Under the pieces are notes generated by a model, which saw nothing but the letters and a program-made list of their open reading frames with translations, ran no database searches and was not told the DNA's origin. Source: Mucilaginibacter geliditolerans (GTDB lineage: Bacteria; Bacteroidota; Bacteroidia; Sphingobacteriales; Sphingobacteriaceae). Taken from it: a DNA stretch of 64,000 nt. This document shows, piece by piece, positions 8,729 through 17,030 of the stretch; position 1 is the stretch's first letter; each line of letters begins with the position of its first letter. The DNA lies in assembly GCF_014200495.1 (NCBI RefSeq), contig NZ_JACHBY010000009.1:124001-188000 (forward strand). The letters run 5' to 3'. The position numbers and the translations under genes were made by a program.

Positions 8729-9040
8729 CTAAGCGTTCACGCTATCCTGCACCACTACTCTGGCACATAATGGTTTAGCATAACCATCAACAAATATTAA
8801 GTGTATTGGGTCATCCTGGTAAGCATCCTGTGCTGCCTTATCATCAAATAAAATGAGTAAGGATACATCATAAGAACGGTCTACCACATCACGATGGGTA
8901 TCGGCAGGCACGCCAATATGTATATCGCGGATATAAGTAATGGGTCTCAACAAATTTAAACCCTCAATAAATTTTTGCAAATCTGCCTTATCCTTAAGCC
9001 AGAAATGTACGTGGTGAACGAATGTGTTATTTAATGACAT
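8729..9040 (-). CDS. Dabb (stress-responsive alpha/beta-barrel) family protein
   Basis: The ATG at 9040 is preferred over a TTG at 9058 and gives 103 residues. The start FVHHVHFWLKD is the hallmark of Dabb proteins, small ferredoxin-like alpha+beta dimers; the middle YDVSLLILFDD and DPIHLIFVDGYAKPL are also typical. The family has no single agreed function; many members are stress-induced. It lies between the ABC1 kinase and the epimerase genes on the same strand but is followed by a strong terminator. Confidence 0.85.
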   Translation of the reverse strand: MSLNNTFVHHVHFWLKDKADLQKFIEGLNLLRPITYIRDIHIGVPADTHRDVVDRSYDVSLLILFDDKAAQDAYQDDPIHLIFVDGYAKPLCARVVVQDSVNA

Positions 9041-9064
9041 AGATAAATATTTTAACAAATATAT

Positions 9065-9095
9065 ACTGCAAAGTATTCACTGCCAACTGCCAACT
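9065..9095. repeat. Short heptad-periodic tract (ACTGCCA type)
   Basis: Four 7-mers in phase (ACTGCAA, AGTATTC, then ACTGCCA twice) lie 25 bp before the Dabb start. The word is the same family as the tract at 3933-4051, but only one arm is present. Confidence 0.5.
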
Positions 9096-9119
9096 ATTTT
9101 ATTAAGGGTGGTGGCAATG

Positions 9120-9237
9120 TGCGATTCCTTCCCTGGGGAAGGAGGAGGTAGGGGTTTCATGAATTTACTTGGCATTGTGCAGAGACCCCTCCCTGCCTTT
9201 GCACACATCCTGCCGCCCCCCTCCCGTGGGAGGGAAT
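9120..9237. repeat. Interspersed repeat family B, copy 1
   Basis: A ~118-bp unit starts TGCGATTCCTTCCC and ends CCCGTGGGAGGGAATT; the inner arms AGGGGTTTC and AGACCCCTCCCTGCC are also inverted. A second copy in the opposite orientation lies at 22834-22950. The gap 9041-9278 holds this and the short heptad tract but no gene. Confidence 0.75.
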
Positions 9238-9278
9238 TAAAAGACAATTCAACAAATCGTTAAATTACCACCAACTAC

Positions 9279-10604
9279 TTAAGCAAACTGCTCTGTAACA
9301 TGCGGCTTAAACGTATCCGTTTTCACCTTTGCCTTTAGCTCATGCAGTATATTATACAAGCCAAAATTTGTCCGGTTTACATAGATGAAGTGTTTAACAC
9401 CCCGGGCCTGTTTAAACTCGGGCATTTTTGATATCATTTCGCCATACGCATATAGCTCATCAAAGAACCTGGTTTCGCCAAAATCAAAGTTAGCATCAAT
9501 ATAAGGCATGGCAAATAAGCTGATCATTTGCTTATACATCCCGTAATAAAACTCCACTTGCTGCGGCGTATCATCAGGGTGGATCATTTCAAGCAGACGG
9601 AAAGCCTTAATGGTTTCTTCCTTATTATCCAGCAAATTGGTTGAGGTAAGCGAAAAGAACGGCGAATAAAAATCATCCGGCATCTCTTTTATACAGCCAA
9701 AATCAATTACCCCCAGTTTACCATCCGGTGTGATCATAAAATTTCCAGGGTGCGGGTCGGCATGCACGGCCCGTAATTCATGCTGCTGAAAGTTATAAAA
9801 ATCCCATAACGCCTGCCCTATTGTATTACGCAGTTCCTGCGATGGATTGGTAGCTAAAAACTCTTTTAAATGTATACCCTCCAGCCAGCTCATAGTAATA
9901 ATACGTTTGCTGGATAGCTCCGGATAATAGGTAGGGAATACCACATTATCCAAATTGGCACAAGCGTTGGAAAATTCAACAGAACGGCGGATCTCCAGCT
10001 CGTAATCGGTTTCTTCCAATAACCGTTCCTCAACCTCGCGCATATAAACATCCAACTCTTTTTCGCTCATACCCAGCAAACGAAATGCGAATGGTTTAAC
10101 CAGTTTCAGGTCGGATGAGATAGAATCACCAACACCCGGATATTGGATCTTTACGGCTAGTTTCCGACCTTTCAGCTCCGCCTCATGCACCTGCCCTATT
10201 GATGCCGCGTTGGTGGAGCGCAGGTTAAATTTATCATAGATCTGCTCAGGCGTTTTACCAAAATACTTCTTGAACGTTTGCACAATCAGCGGCCCCGAAA
10301 GTGGCGGCGCGTTGTATTGCGATTGCGAAAATTTGTCCACATAAGCCTGCGGCAGCAGGTTTTTATCCATGCTCAGCATTTGGGCAACCTTTAGGGCACT
10401 GCCCTTTAGCTCGCTTAGTGATTCATAAATATCGGCAGCATTATCTTCGTTCAGCTCGCTTCTATCAAGATCGGGATTGAACAGTTTTTTTGAGTAATGC
10501 TTTATATAATTACTACCAACCTTTATCCCGGTCTTCACAAACCGGCTTGATCGTTGTACTTTGCTGGTTGGTATGCTATTTTGCTCTTTCGGCGTATTGC
10601 TCAT
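9279..10604 (-). CDS. ABC1 (UbiB/AarF/ADCK) atypical kinase-like protein
   Basis: The ATG at 10604 (441 residues) is preferred because the upstream ATG at 10625 lies inside an intergenic heptad repeat. The family's N-terminal signature is present as ALKVAQMLS (KxAQ in place of KxGQ). The Ala-rich loop AASIGQVH, the ATP-binding lysine in LAVKIQYPG, the catalytic HADPHPGNFMI and the metal-binding VIDFGCIKE are all intact. Family members act in quinone biosynthesis or lipid homeostasis as ATPases. No ubiquinone genes are nearby. It sits with a HAD phosphatase and a TetR regulator upstream on the same strand. Confidence 0.9.
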   Translation of the reverse strand: MSNTPKEQNSIPTSKVQRSSRFVKTGIKVGSNYIKHYSKKLFNPDLDRSELNEDNAADIYESLSELKGSALKVAQMLSMDKNLLPQAYVDKFSQSQYNAPPLSGPLIVQTFKKYFGKTPEQIYDKFNLRSTNAASIGQVHEAELKGRKLAVKIQYPGVGDSISSDLKLVKPFAFRLLGMSEKELDVYMREVEERLLEETDYELEIRRSVEFSNACANLDNVVFPTYYPELSSKRIITMSWLEGIHLKEFLATNPSQELRNTIGQALWDFYNFQQHELRAVHADPHPGNFMITPDGKLGVIDFGCIKEMPDDFYSPFFSLTSTNLLDNKEETIKAFRLLEMIHPDDTPQQVEFYYGMYKQMISLFAMPYIDANFDFGETRFFDELYAYGEMISKMPEFKQARGVKHFIYVNRTNFGLYNILHELKAKVKTDTFKPHVTEQFA

Positions 10605-10707
10605 AGTTTTTAGTTCATGGTTCATAGTTGATGGTTCATAGTAAAGCCCGTTTGGCGCTAACTCATCATATTAATGGCCATGAACTATGAACCATCAGCT
10701 ATGAACT
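10601..10707. repeat. Heptad-periodic inverted repeat (TCATAGT / ATGAACT type)
   Basis: Six 7-mers of the TCATAGT type run from 10601 to 10642; four complementary 7-mers of the ATGAACT type run from 10680 to 10707. The first unit overlaps the ABC1 start codon and the last overlaps the HAD stop codon (10706-10708). A related element occurs at 38726-38832. Confidence 0.8.
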
Positions 10708-11365
10708 AAATAAATAATGCAGCCAGTTTTTGTACCGTAAGCTCTGTATAATCATTAATTACCAGGCCCGATGGCTGCAACTGATCTGCGGTATGGCCCG
10801 TGGTAATGCCTACCACTTTCATGCCAGCCGCGTTTGCGGCCTTAATACCTGCCAGCGAATCCTCAAAAACCACGCAATCTTCGGGCCGGGCTTTCAGTTC
10901 TTCTGCTGCCTTTAAAAATATCTGCGGGTTAGGCTTGCCTTTGCTCACCCTGCTCCCGTCAATTATCGCTTCAAAATCATCTCTGATGGGGATCTTGTTC
11001 AAGATAAAATCAATGTCCTCCACCGTTGCCGATGAGGCTATGGCCATTTTTATACCGGCATCTTTTAAGGCTGTCAAAAAGTTCTCCAGTCCGTTTATCG
11101 GTGCTAAGAAAGGTGCGTATATTTCACGGTAATAGCTTTCCTTTTCTTCCAGCAGTTGGTGCAACCCCGCTTCATCATATTTATCGCCGAATAATCTTCT
11201 CAGCGTTTCAATTATCGGTACGCCGCTAATTTCTGTTCTGTAAGTTTCCAATGTTAATGTACCCAGATCATGCTTTTTAAAAAGGGCCTGCCATGATTTA
11301 AAATGATATGGGGTATTATCAATTAAGGTACCGTCCATATCAAAAATTGCGGTAAAGTTTTTCAA
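10706..11365 (-). CDS. HAD-superfamily phosphatase, beta-phosphoglucomutase-like
   Basis: The 219-residue product has the HAD motifs in order: FDMDGTLIDNTPYH (nucleophile Asp), a cap domain, ASSATVED (motif II), GKPNPQIFLKAAEEL (motif III lysine) and VFEDSLAGIKAANAAGM (motif IV). This arrangement is typical of beta-phosphoglucomutases and small sugar-phosphate phosphatases. No ATG fits the start: the only in-frame candidate that keeps motif I is the TTG at 11365, and an in-frame stop lies a short distance upstream. The stop codon is inside a heptad repeat shared with the gap to the ABC1 gene. Confidence 0.88.
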   Translation of the reverse strand: MKNFTAIFDMDGTLIDNTPYHFKSWQALFKKHDLGTLTLETYRTEISGVPIIETLRRLFGDKYDEAGLHQLLEEKESYYREIYAPFLAPINGLENFLTALKDAGIKMAIASSATVEDIDFILNKIPIRDDFEAIIDGSRVSKGKPNPQIFLKAAEELKARPEDCVVFEDSLAGIKAANAAGMKVVGITTGHTADQLQPSGLVINDYTELTVQKLAALFI

Positions 11366-11401
11366 AGGTTGATGTATGTGTGATTATATATAATTAAATG
11401 A

Positions 11402-11490
11402 TGTCATTGCGAGGAGGAACGACGCGGCAACCTTGTCGCGTTCAATATGCAAGCGACGGGGTTGCCACGCTATCGCTCGCAATGACATGG
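11402..11490. repeat. CATTGCGAG-type inverted repeat (family D), copy 1
   Basis: Imperfect inverted arms start GTCATTGCGAGGAGGAACGA and end CGCTCGCAATGACAT. The right half (11447-11490) recurs nearly unchanged as a half element at 52117-52160. An 87-residue plus-strand frame across it is not a gene. Confidence 0.75.
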
Positions 11491-11502
11491 TATATTAATG
11501 AA

Positions 11503-12165
11503 TTAAAACTGCCCGAAACCCATCTTTTCCTGCATACCGCCGTTCTTAACCAAAAACCTGCCGTACTCAAAAAGATTGTCAATAGGCGAACGCTGAAACA
11601 GGTCGAAAGTTACATTAACACCCTTTTCAATGGCCTCATCGGTTTTCTCAAACCCGGTTGAGTTATCCTTGATCCAGAAATTCAGCACAAAGCCAAACTG
11701 CACCCATAAGGCATCCTTGTATTTTTTGGAGAAGAATCTACGATCTGATAGTTCACCGGTTTCAATACCTTCTTTAATAATCTCCTGGGCAAAGCCTTCA
11801 AAAACACCTTTAAGTTTTTCAAACACACGTGGTGTTGTAAAACTTTTAGGCTGCTGTTGTATGCTGTAAACCGCAAAGCTGCGGCTGCTTTTCAACTGTT
11901 CAAAAAAAGCATAAAAAAACGACAGTCCTTTCTCGCGCGAAGAATATTCCGGCCAAACTTGCTGTCCTCTTATCTCAATAAGCGTATTCAGCGCAAAGCC
12001 CTCCCATATACTTTGCTCCAAAGCTTCAAACGAACCAAAATGCTGGTAAAACTCAGCTTCGGTCATTTTATTTTTCTTGGCGAATATGTATACCGATTTA
12101 GGCTGCGCGCCTTCTGTCAGTACAAAATCCATGTAAGCCTTTCTTATGCCTTCAATAGTTGCCAT
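11503..12165 (-). CDS. TetR-like transcriptional regulator
   Basis: The 220-residue product has an N-terminal helix-turn-helix-like segment (residues ~1-55; SVYIFAKKNKMTEAEFYQHF resembles the TetR recognition region with the FYxHF signature) and a helical ligand-binding part. It is the first gene of the string TetR-HAD-ABC1 and is divergent from the cryptochrome-DASH gene. An AT-rich perfect palindrome overlaps its start codon. The ligand is unknown. Confidence 0.8.
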   Translation of the reverse strand: MATIEGIRKAYMDFVLTEGAQPKSVYIFAKKNKMTEAEFYQHFGSFEALEQSIWEGFALNTLIEIRGQQVWPEYSSREKGLSFFYAFFEQLKSSRSFAVYSIQQQPKSFTTPRVFEKLKGVFEGFAQEIIKEGIETGELSDRRFFSKKYKDALWVQFGFVLNFWIKDNSTGFEKTDEAIEKGVNVTFDLFQRSPIDNLFEYGRFLVKNGGMQEKMGFGQF

Positions 12166-12179
12166 AATTTATAAATTAT
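12164..12179. promoter_or_regulatory. Perfect 16-bp palindrome at the tetR-like start
   Basis: ATAATTTATAAATTAT is its own reverse complement and overlaps the ATG of the TetR-like gene (12163-12165). It could be an autoregulatory operator; AT-only palindromes also arise by chance. Confidence 0.3.
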
Positions 12180-12446
12180 AGTATAAAACTAGCGTTTATT
12201 AAGTAGTGATGTGTCATACTTATCTATAATTAAACGGCCTGTTTGCATATATGTTTTACCTTATCTTACCTCCTCCTAAATTTTAGGGGAAGGCATCAAT
12301 CAAAAGCAAACGGCGGAGATAAAATTAAGTGTAGAAATGCGCTTAAATGTTGAGAAGATGTCAAATATTAGCCTTAAATGCAAAAAAGATAGAAATATTT
12401 ACAATTTTTGTCATCTACTATTAATTTGCTGGGGCTTCATAAAAAG

Positions 12447-13772
12447 ATGAGTGGAAAAACAATCCTGGTTTGGTTCAGAAACGATTTACGGATACACGAT
12501 AACGAAATATTGTTAGAAGCTATACGTAAGGCCGATAATGTATTACCTGTTTACTGCTTCGATCCATACTATTTCACTAAAACCACATCAGACGAATCAA
12601 AAACAGGTAACCTGCGTGCCCGTTTTCTTTTAGAATCTGTTGCCGACCTGCGTAAAAATCTCCAGGTCCGCAGTTCTGAACTCATTATACGTACGGGTAA
12701 CCCTGCCGAAATACTGCCGCAATTAGCCGAAGAATACCATGTAAGCGAAGTGTACCATCATCGTGAAGTAGCTTACGAAGAAACTGATATATCCGAAGCC
12801 GTTGAAGCAGCTTTGTGGAAGATCAGGCTAAATCTGAAACACTTTATAGGTCACACCTTATATCATAAAGAGGATCTGCCATTCCCGATAAAAGACATCC
12901 CCGATAGCTTTGCCATCTTTAAAAAGAAAATTGAGCGCGACAGCAATGTGCGCCCTTTTGCAAGCACACCTGAGCATATTGTTACACCTGAGATAACCGA
13001 CGCCGGTGAACTGCCCACCTTACAGCAATTAGGTTTGGATGAACCGGTTGATGATCCGCGTGCTGCTATCAAGTTTATTGGCGGCGAAACGGAGGCTTTA
13101 AAGCAGCTGGACCAATATTTTATACATACTGAACAATTAGGCAAGCAAAAGCCAAAGAACGGATCGGCAAGCACATGTATGTCATCGCACCTTTCGCCCT
13201 GGATAGCATTGGGCTGTATATCCTTGCGCCAGGTATATTGGGAGGTGATAAAACATGAAGGCAGCACACACAATAATAGTCCGCTGGTTTTGGAACTGCT
13301 TTGGCGCGATTACTTCAGGTTCATGTTTAAAAAACATGGCCAAAAATTCATCTCCGCTAAAGAAAATGATAATAGCGACGATTTTGCTGCCAACCAGGAT
13401 GAGCTTTTCATAAAATGGAAAACCGGCACTACCGGTGTTGCTTTGGTTGATGCCATTATGCATGAGCTAAACGCCACGGGCTATATCAACAATTACAGCA
13501 GGCAAATTGTTGCCGGCTTTTTGGTAAGTGTACTTAAGGTAGACTGGACCAAAGGCGCCGCTTATTTTGAGGAAAAACTGATCGACTACTCGCCTGCAAG
13601 CAACTGGGGCAACTGGGCATTCATAGCCGGTATAGGTAATGACCCGCGCGATAGCCGCTATTTTAACATAGCCAAACAGCTTAACGACCTCGACGCCAAA
13701 AATGATTTTATTGATACCTGGCTACCCGAGTTAAAGGATGTGAGCGCTCAGTACGCGCATGTCACCCATTAG
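12447..13772 (+). CDS. Cryptochrome-DASH family photolyase
   Basis: The ATG at 12447 (441 residues) is preferred over a TTG at 12408 because the family starts just before TILVWFRNDLRIHDNE. DASH-type motifs follow: SSHLSPWIALGCISLRQVYW, LLWRDYFRF, GYINNYSRQIVAGF, and ASNWGNWAFIAGIGNDPR. DASH proteins bind FAD and a folate antenna and repair dimers in single-stranded or loop DNA, and may act as light sensors. It is divergent from the tetR-like gene across a 281-bp gap that holds the AT palindrome and no other gene. Confidence 0.93.
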   Translation: MSGKTILVWFRNDLRIHDNEILLEAIRKADNVLPVYCFDPYYFTKTTSDESKTGNLRARFLLESVADLRKNLQVRSSELIIRTGNPAEILPQLAEEYHVSEVYHHREVAYEETDISEAVEAALWKIRLNLKHFIGHTLYHKEDLPFPIKDIPDSFAIFKKKIERDSNVRPFASTPEHIVTPEITDAGELPTLQQLGLDEPVDDPRAAIKFIGGETEALKQLDQYFIHTEQLGKQKPKNGSASTCMSSHLSPWIALGCISLRQVYWEVIKHEGSTHNNSPLVLELLWRDYFRFMFKKHGQKFISAKENDNSDDFAANQDELFIKWKTGTTGVALVDAIMHELNATGYINNYSRQIVAGFLVSVLKVDWTKGAAYFEEKLIDYSPASNWGNWAFIAGIGNDPRDSRYFNIAKQLNDLDAKNDFIDTWLPELKDVSAQYAHVTH

Positions 13773-13837
13773 TAAATTATTAAGCAGGCAGTAACATTTT
13801 AAGCGTTATTCCGTCTATATACTATAAACCCTTCATC

Positions 13838-13939
13838 ATGAACTCTTTTGAAGAATATACCGTAATTATTGGCTTACTTGCAGTAATGTTTGAGGGCTTC
13901 TCCTACCTGCGCGATTATGTACACAAACTCCTGCACTAA
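13838..13939 (+). CDS. Possible 33-residue small membrane protein
   Basis: A short frame with an ATG gives MNSFEEYTVIIGLLAVMFEG followed by a basic end (LRDYVHKLLH). It has one hydrophobic helix and lies 65 bp after the cryptochrome stop. The composition is protein-like, but there is no clear ribosome binding site and no homologue I recognise. The rest of the gap up to 14142 shows only a promoter-like word. Confidence 0.3.
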   Translation: MNSFEEYTVIIGLLAVMFEGFSYLRDYVHKLLH

Positions 13940-14095
13940 TTTATTTTTCTGAGAATTTAGATAACGTTTTTTCAATTCATACGTTAACCCAATACGCTGG
14001 TTTTAGCTCCTATTTTAAAACAGCATAATTTTATGGCAACCACTTTCCTCAATTCAGGGTAAAATATAAATGTTTTTTATCAATTAATTTAAATG

Positions 14096-14121
14096 TTTGT
14101 AAGCCGTTATGCTTACTTTTG
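14096..14121 (+). promoter_or_regulatory. Candidate promoter of odhA (TTTG...TACTTTTG)
   Basis: TACTTTTG at 14114-14121 matches the Bacteroidota -7 box TAnnTTTG. A TTTG lies at 14096-14099. The 14-bp spacing is shorter than the usual 17-23 bp. The implied start would leave a leader of about 15 nt before the ATG at 14143. Confidence 0.35.
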
Positions 14122-14142
14122 TACGTTTTTAAGAATGATTAC

Positions 14143-16944
14143 ATGGATCGCCTAAATTATATAAATAGCGGAAACGCAGCTTTTATTGACTCCCTATATC
14201 AAGAATATCAACAGGACCCATCAGCTGTTGATTATGGATGGCAAAAGTTTTTTGAAGGATTTGATTTCGGAAGAGGTTCCGAAGCACCTGCTGCAAGTGC
14301 TGAAACCCCCGAGCATTTTTTAAAAGAGATCAATGTTTTAAACATGATCAACGGGTACCGTACGCGCGGCCACCTGTTTGCTACCACCAACCCGGTGCGC
14401 GAGCGCCGCAAATATTACCCGGGTAAAGAACTGGAAACCTTTGGCTTGAGTGATGCCGATATGGACACCGTATTTAATGCCGGTGTTGAACTTGGAATAG
14501 GCCCCGCTAAACTGCGCGATATCCGCCAGTTACTGGAAGATACTTATTGCCGTAACATTGGTGCCGAGTACCGTTACGTGCGCAACCCCATAAAAGTAAA
14601 GTGGTTTGAAGACCGCATGGAGAAAGGCCGTAACACGCCATCATTCAGCGTGGAGCAAAAAAGGCTGATGTTTGATAAACTAAGCCACGCGGTTATTTTC
14701 GAGAACTTTTTAGGCACCAAATTTCTGGGCCAGAAACGTTTCTCATTAGAAGGCGCCGAAGCGCTGATACCTGCATTGGATTCTGTTATTCAAAAAGGGG
14801 CAACATTGGGTATCGAAGAGTTTATCATCGGTATGGCTCACCGCGGTCGTTTAAATGTGCTGTCAAACATCATGGAGAAAACCTATAAGGAAATTTTCTT
14901 TGAGTTCGAGGGTAAGAATTACGACGTGGATTCACCATTCAGTGGCGACGTGAAATATCACCTGGGTTACTCAACCGATGTGAAGGCCACTAACGGTAAG
15001 AATGTTCACCTTAGCCTTTGCCCTAACCCATCACATTTGGAAGCCGTTGACCCCGTTGTTGAAGGCTTAACACGCTCGAAAATTGATTTCAAATACAAAG
15101 GCGATCATACCAAAATAGCTCCAATATTAATTCATGGCGATGCTTCAGTAGCAGGTCAGGGAATTGTGTACGAGGTTTTACAAATGGAAAAACTGGATGG
15201 CTACCGTACAGGTGGTACCATACATTTGGTTATCAACAACCAAATTGGTTTTACTACCAATTATATTGATGCACGTTCAAGTACTTATTGTACCGATGTT
15301 GCTAAAACTGTATTATCGCCGGTTTTCCACGTTAATGGTGATGATGTTGAGGCATTAGCTTATGTAGTTAACCTTGCAATGGAATACCGCCAGGCATTTC
15401 ATGATGATGTATTTATAGATATTTTATGCTACCGCCGCTATGGGCACAATGAAGCTGATGAGCCTAAATTTACCCAGCCGGTATTATACAAGGCTATAGA
15501 TGCACATGAAAACCCACGCGAAGTTTACCTGAAAAAACTAATAGCCGAAGGCAGCATTACCGAAACGCTGGCTAAGGATACTGAAAAAGAATTCCGCGAT
15601 CTGTTACAACAGCAACTGGATGAATCAAAAGCGGAAGAACGCTTTACCGATACCATCCCGATGTTTAATGGTGCTTGGGAAGGTCTGCATATTGCTACTG
15701 AAAGGGAAGCAATGGCAAAAACAGATACAGCTGTTCCAAAAGAGGAATTAATAGCAATTGGCAAGGTGTTAACCGAACTGCCAAAGGATAAAGAGTTCTT
15801 CAAAAAAATCGAGAAATTATTCCAGGACCGTAATGCCATGGTTAACAAAACCGGCGTATTTGACTGGGCCATGGGCGAACTTCTTGCTTACGGTACGTTG
15901 TTAAAAGACGGCCACCCGGTTAGGTTAAGCGGCGAGGATGTTAAACGTGGTACTTTCTCACATCGCCATGCGGTTTTAACACTGGCTGATTCTGAAGAAG
16001 AATACATACCAATGGATAATTTAGGTTCTGACGCCAAATTCAGCATCTACAACTCTTTATTATCTGAATACGGTGTATTAGGTTTTGAATACGGTTACGC
16101 CCTGGCAAACCCTAACGCCTTAACCATATGGGAAGCACAGTTTGGTGATTTCTTTAACGGTGCACAAATTATTGTTGATCAGTACATAGCCAGCGCCGAA
16201 ACAAAATGGCAGCGCGGTAACGGTTTGGTAATGTTATTGCCGCACGGTTACGAAGGCCAGGGCCCTGAGCACTCATCAGCACGTATAGAGCGCTTTATGG
16301 AGCTTTGTGCCGATAACAATATCCAGGTAGCTAATTGCACTACGCCAGCTAACTTCTTCCATATATTACGCCGCCAGATCTATCGCGACTTCCGTAAACC
16401 ATTAATAATATTTACGCCTAAGAGCCTGCTCCGCAGCCCTAAATGCGTATCGCCAATTGTTGAATTTACCGAAGGTAAGTTCCAGGAGGTGATAGATGAT
16501 ACTTATGCTGAAGCTAAAAAGGTTAAACGTGTATTATTCTGCTCAGGTAAAATATACTACGATCTGCAGGAGAAACAACAAACTGATCAACGTAAAGATG
16601 TAGCTATAGTACGTATAGAGCAGTTATATCCTACCCCGGTACAGCAAATGGCTAAAATAAAAGCTAAATACAGCAAAGCCACCGAATTTATATGGGTACA
16701 GGAAGAACCTGAGAACATGGGCGCATGGCCATATATGTGCCGCAAATTCCGCAAGGAAGATGTGCTGAAACTGGATGTGATATCACGTATTGAAGGCAGC
16801 AGTACAGCTACAGGCTTTGCTAAACAGCATGCCGCTCAGCAACTGTATATCATTTCAAAAGCGTTTGAATCGCCGGTTGGCCCTGAGTTAAAAGAAAAGA
16901 TCAAGAAAACAACACAAAAAATGGCTACGGCCAGCGCAGATTAA
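14143..16944 (+). CDS. sucA: 2-oxoglutarate dehydrogenase E1 component
   Basis: The ATG at 14143 gives 933 residues, starting MDRLNYINSGNAAFIDSLYQ as expected for the family; the earlier TTG at 14119 is rejected. The N-terminal DYGWQKFFEGF segment docks to the E2 core. Thiamine-diphosphate binding is shown by GMAHRGRLNVL, GDASVAGQGIVYE and INNQIGFTT; HGYEGQGPEHSSARIERF is the transketolase-like part. It decarboxylates 2-oxoglutarate in the TCA cycle. The E2 gene follows 86 bp downstream; the gap contains a heptad inverted repeat. E3 (lpdA) is at 52167. Confidence 0.97.
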   Translation: MDRLNYINSGNAAFIDSLYQEYQQDPSAVDYGWQKFFEGFDFGRGSEAPAASAETPEHFLKEINVLNMINGYRTRGHLFATTNPVRERRKYYPGKELETFGLSDADMDTVFNAGVELGIGPAKLRDIRQLLEDTYCRNIGAEYRYVRNPIKVKWFEDRMEKGRNTPSFSVEQKRLMFDKLSHAVIFENFLGTKFLGQKRFSLEGAEALIPALDSVIQKGATLGIEEFIIGMAHRGRLNVLSNIMEKTYKEIFFEFEGKNYDVDSPFSGDVKYHLGYSTDVKATNGKNVHLSLCPNPSHLEAVDPVVEGLTRSKIDFKYKGDHTKIAPILIHGDASVAGQGIVYEVLQMEKLDGYRTGGTIHLVINNQIGFTTNYIDARSSTYCTDVAKTVLSPVFHVNGDDVEALAYVVNLAMEYRQAFHDDVFIDILCYRRYGHNEADEPKFTQPVLYKAIDAHENPREVYLKKLIAEGSITETLAKDTEKEFRDLLQQQLDESKAEERFTDTIPMFNGAWEGLHIATEREAMAKTDTAVPKEELIAIGKVLTELPKDKEFFKKIEKLFQDRNAMVNKTGVFDWAMGELLAYGTLLKDGHPVRLSGEDVKRGTFSHRHAVLTLADSEEEYIPMDNLGSDAKFSIYNSLLSEYGVLGFEYGYALANPNALTIWEAQFGDFFNGAQIIVDQYIASAETKWQRGNGLVMLLPHGYEGQGPEHSSARIERFMELCADNNIQVANCTTPANFFHILRRQIYRDFRKPLIIFTPKSLLRSPKCVSPIVEFTEGKFQEVIDDTYAEAKKVKRVLFCSGKIYYDLQEKQQTDQRKDVAIVRIEQLYPTPVQQMAKIKAKYSKATEFIWVQEEPENMGAWPYMCRKFRKEDVLKLDVISRIEGSSTATGFAKQHAAQQLYIISKAFESPVGPELKEKIKKTTQKMATASAD

Positions 16945-16950
16945 TATTTG

Positions 16951-17015
16951 TGAGTGGTGAATGGTGAGCAGTGAATTGTTAAAACAACCACTCACCATTC
17001 ACCGCTCATTACTCA
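16951..17015. repeat. Heptad-periodic inverted repeat (TGAGTGG / CCACTCA type)
   Basis: Four 7-mers (TGAGTGG, TGAATGG and two variants) at 16951-16978 are followed after 9 bp by four complementary ones (CCACTCA, CCATTCA and two variants) at 16988-17015. The element starts 6 bp after the sucA stop and ends 15 bp before the sucB start. The same word family occurs between rpoA and rplQ at 58082-58157. Confidence 0.85.
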
Positions 17016-17030
17016 CACAAACATAACAAC

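Noticed and set aside
11398..11661. 87-residue plus-strand frame
   Set aside because: Starts in a family D palindrome and runs antisense into the TetR-like gene.
14119..14142. TTG start for sucA giving eight extra residues
   Set aside because: The ATG at 14143 matches the family's usual N-terminus and the extra residues overlap the promoter-like box.
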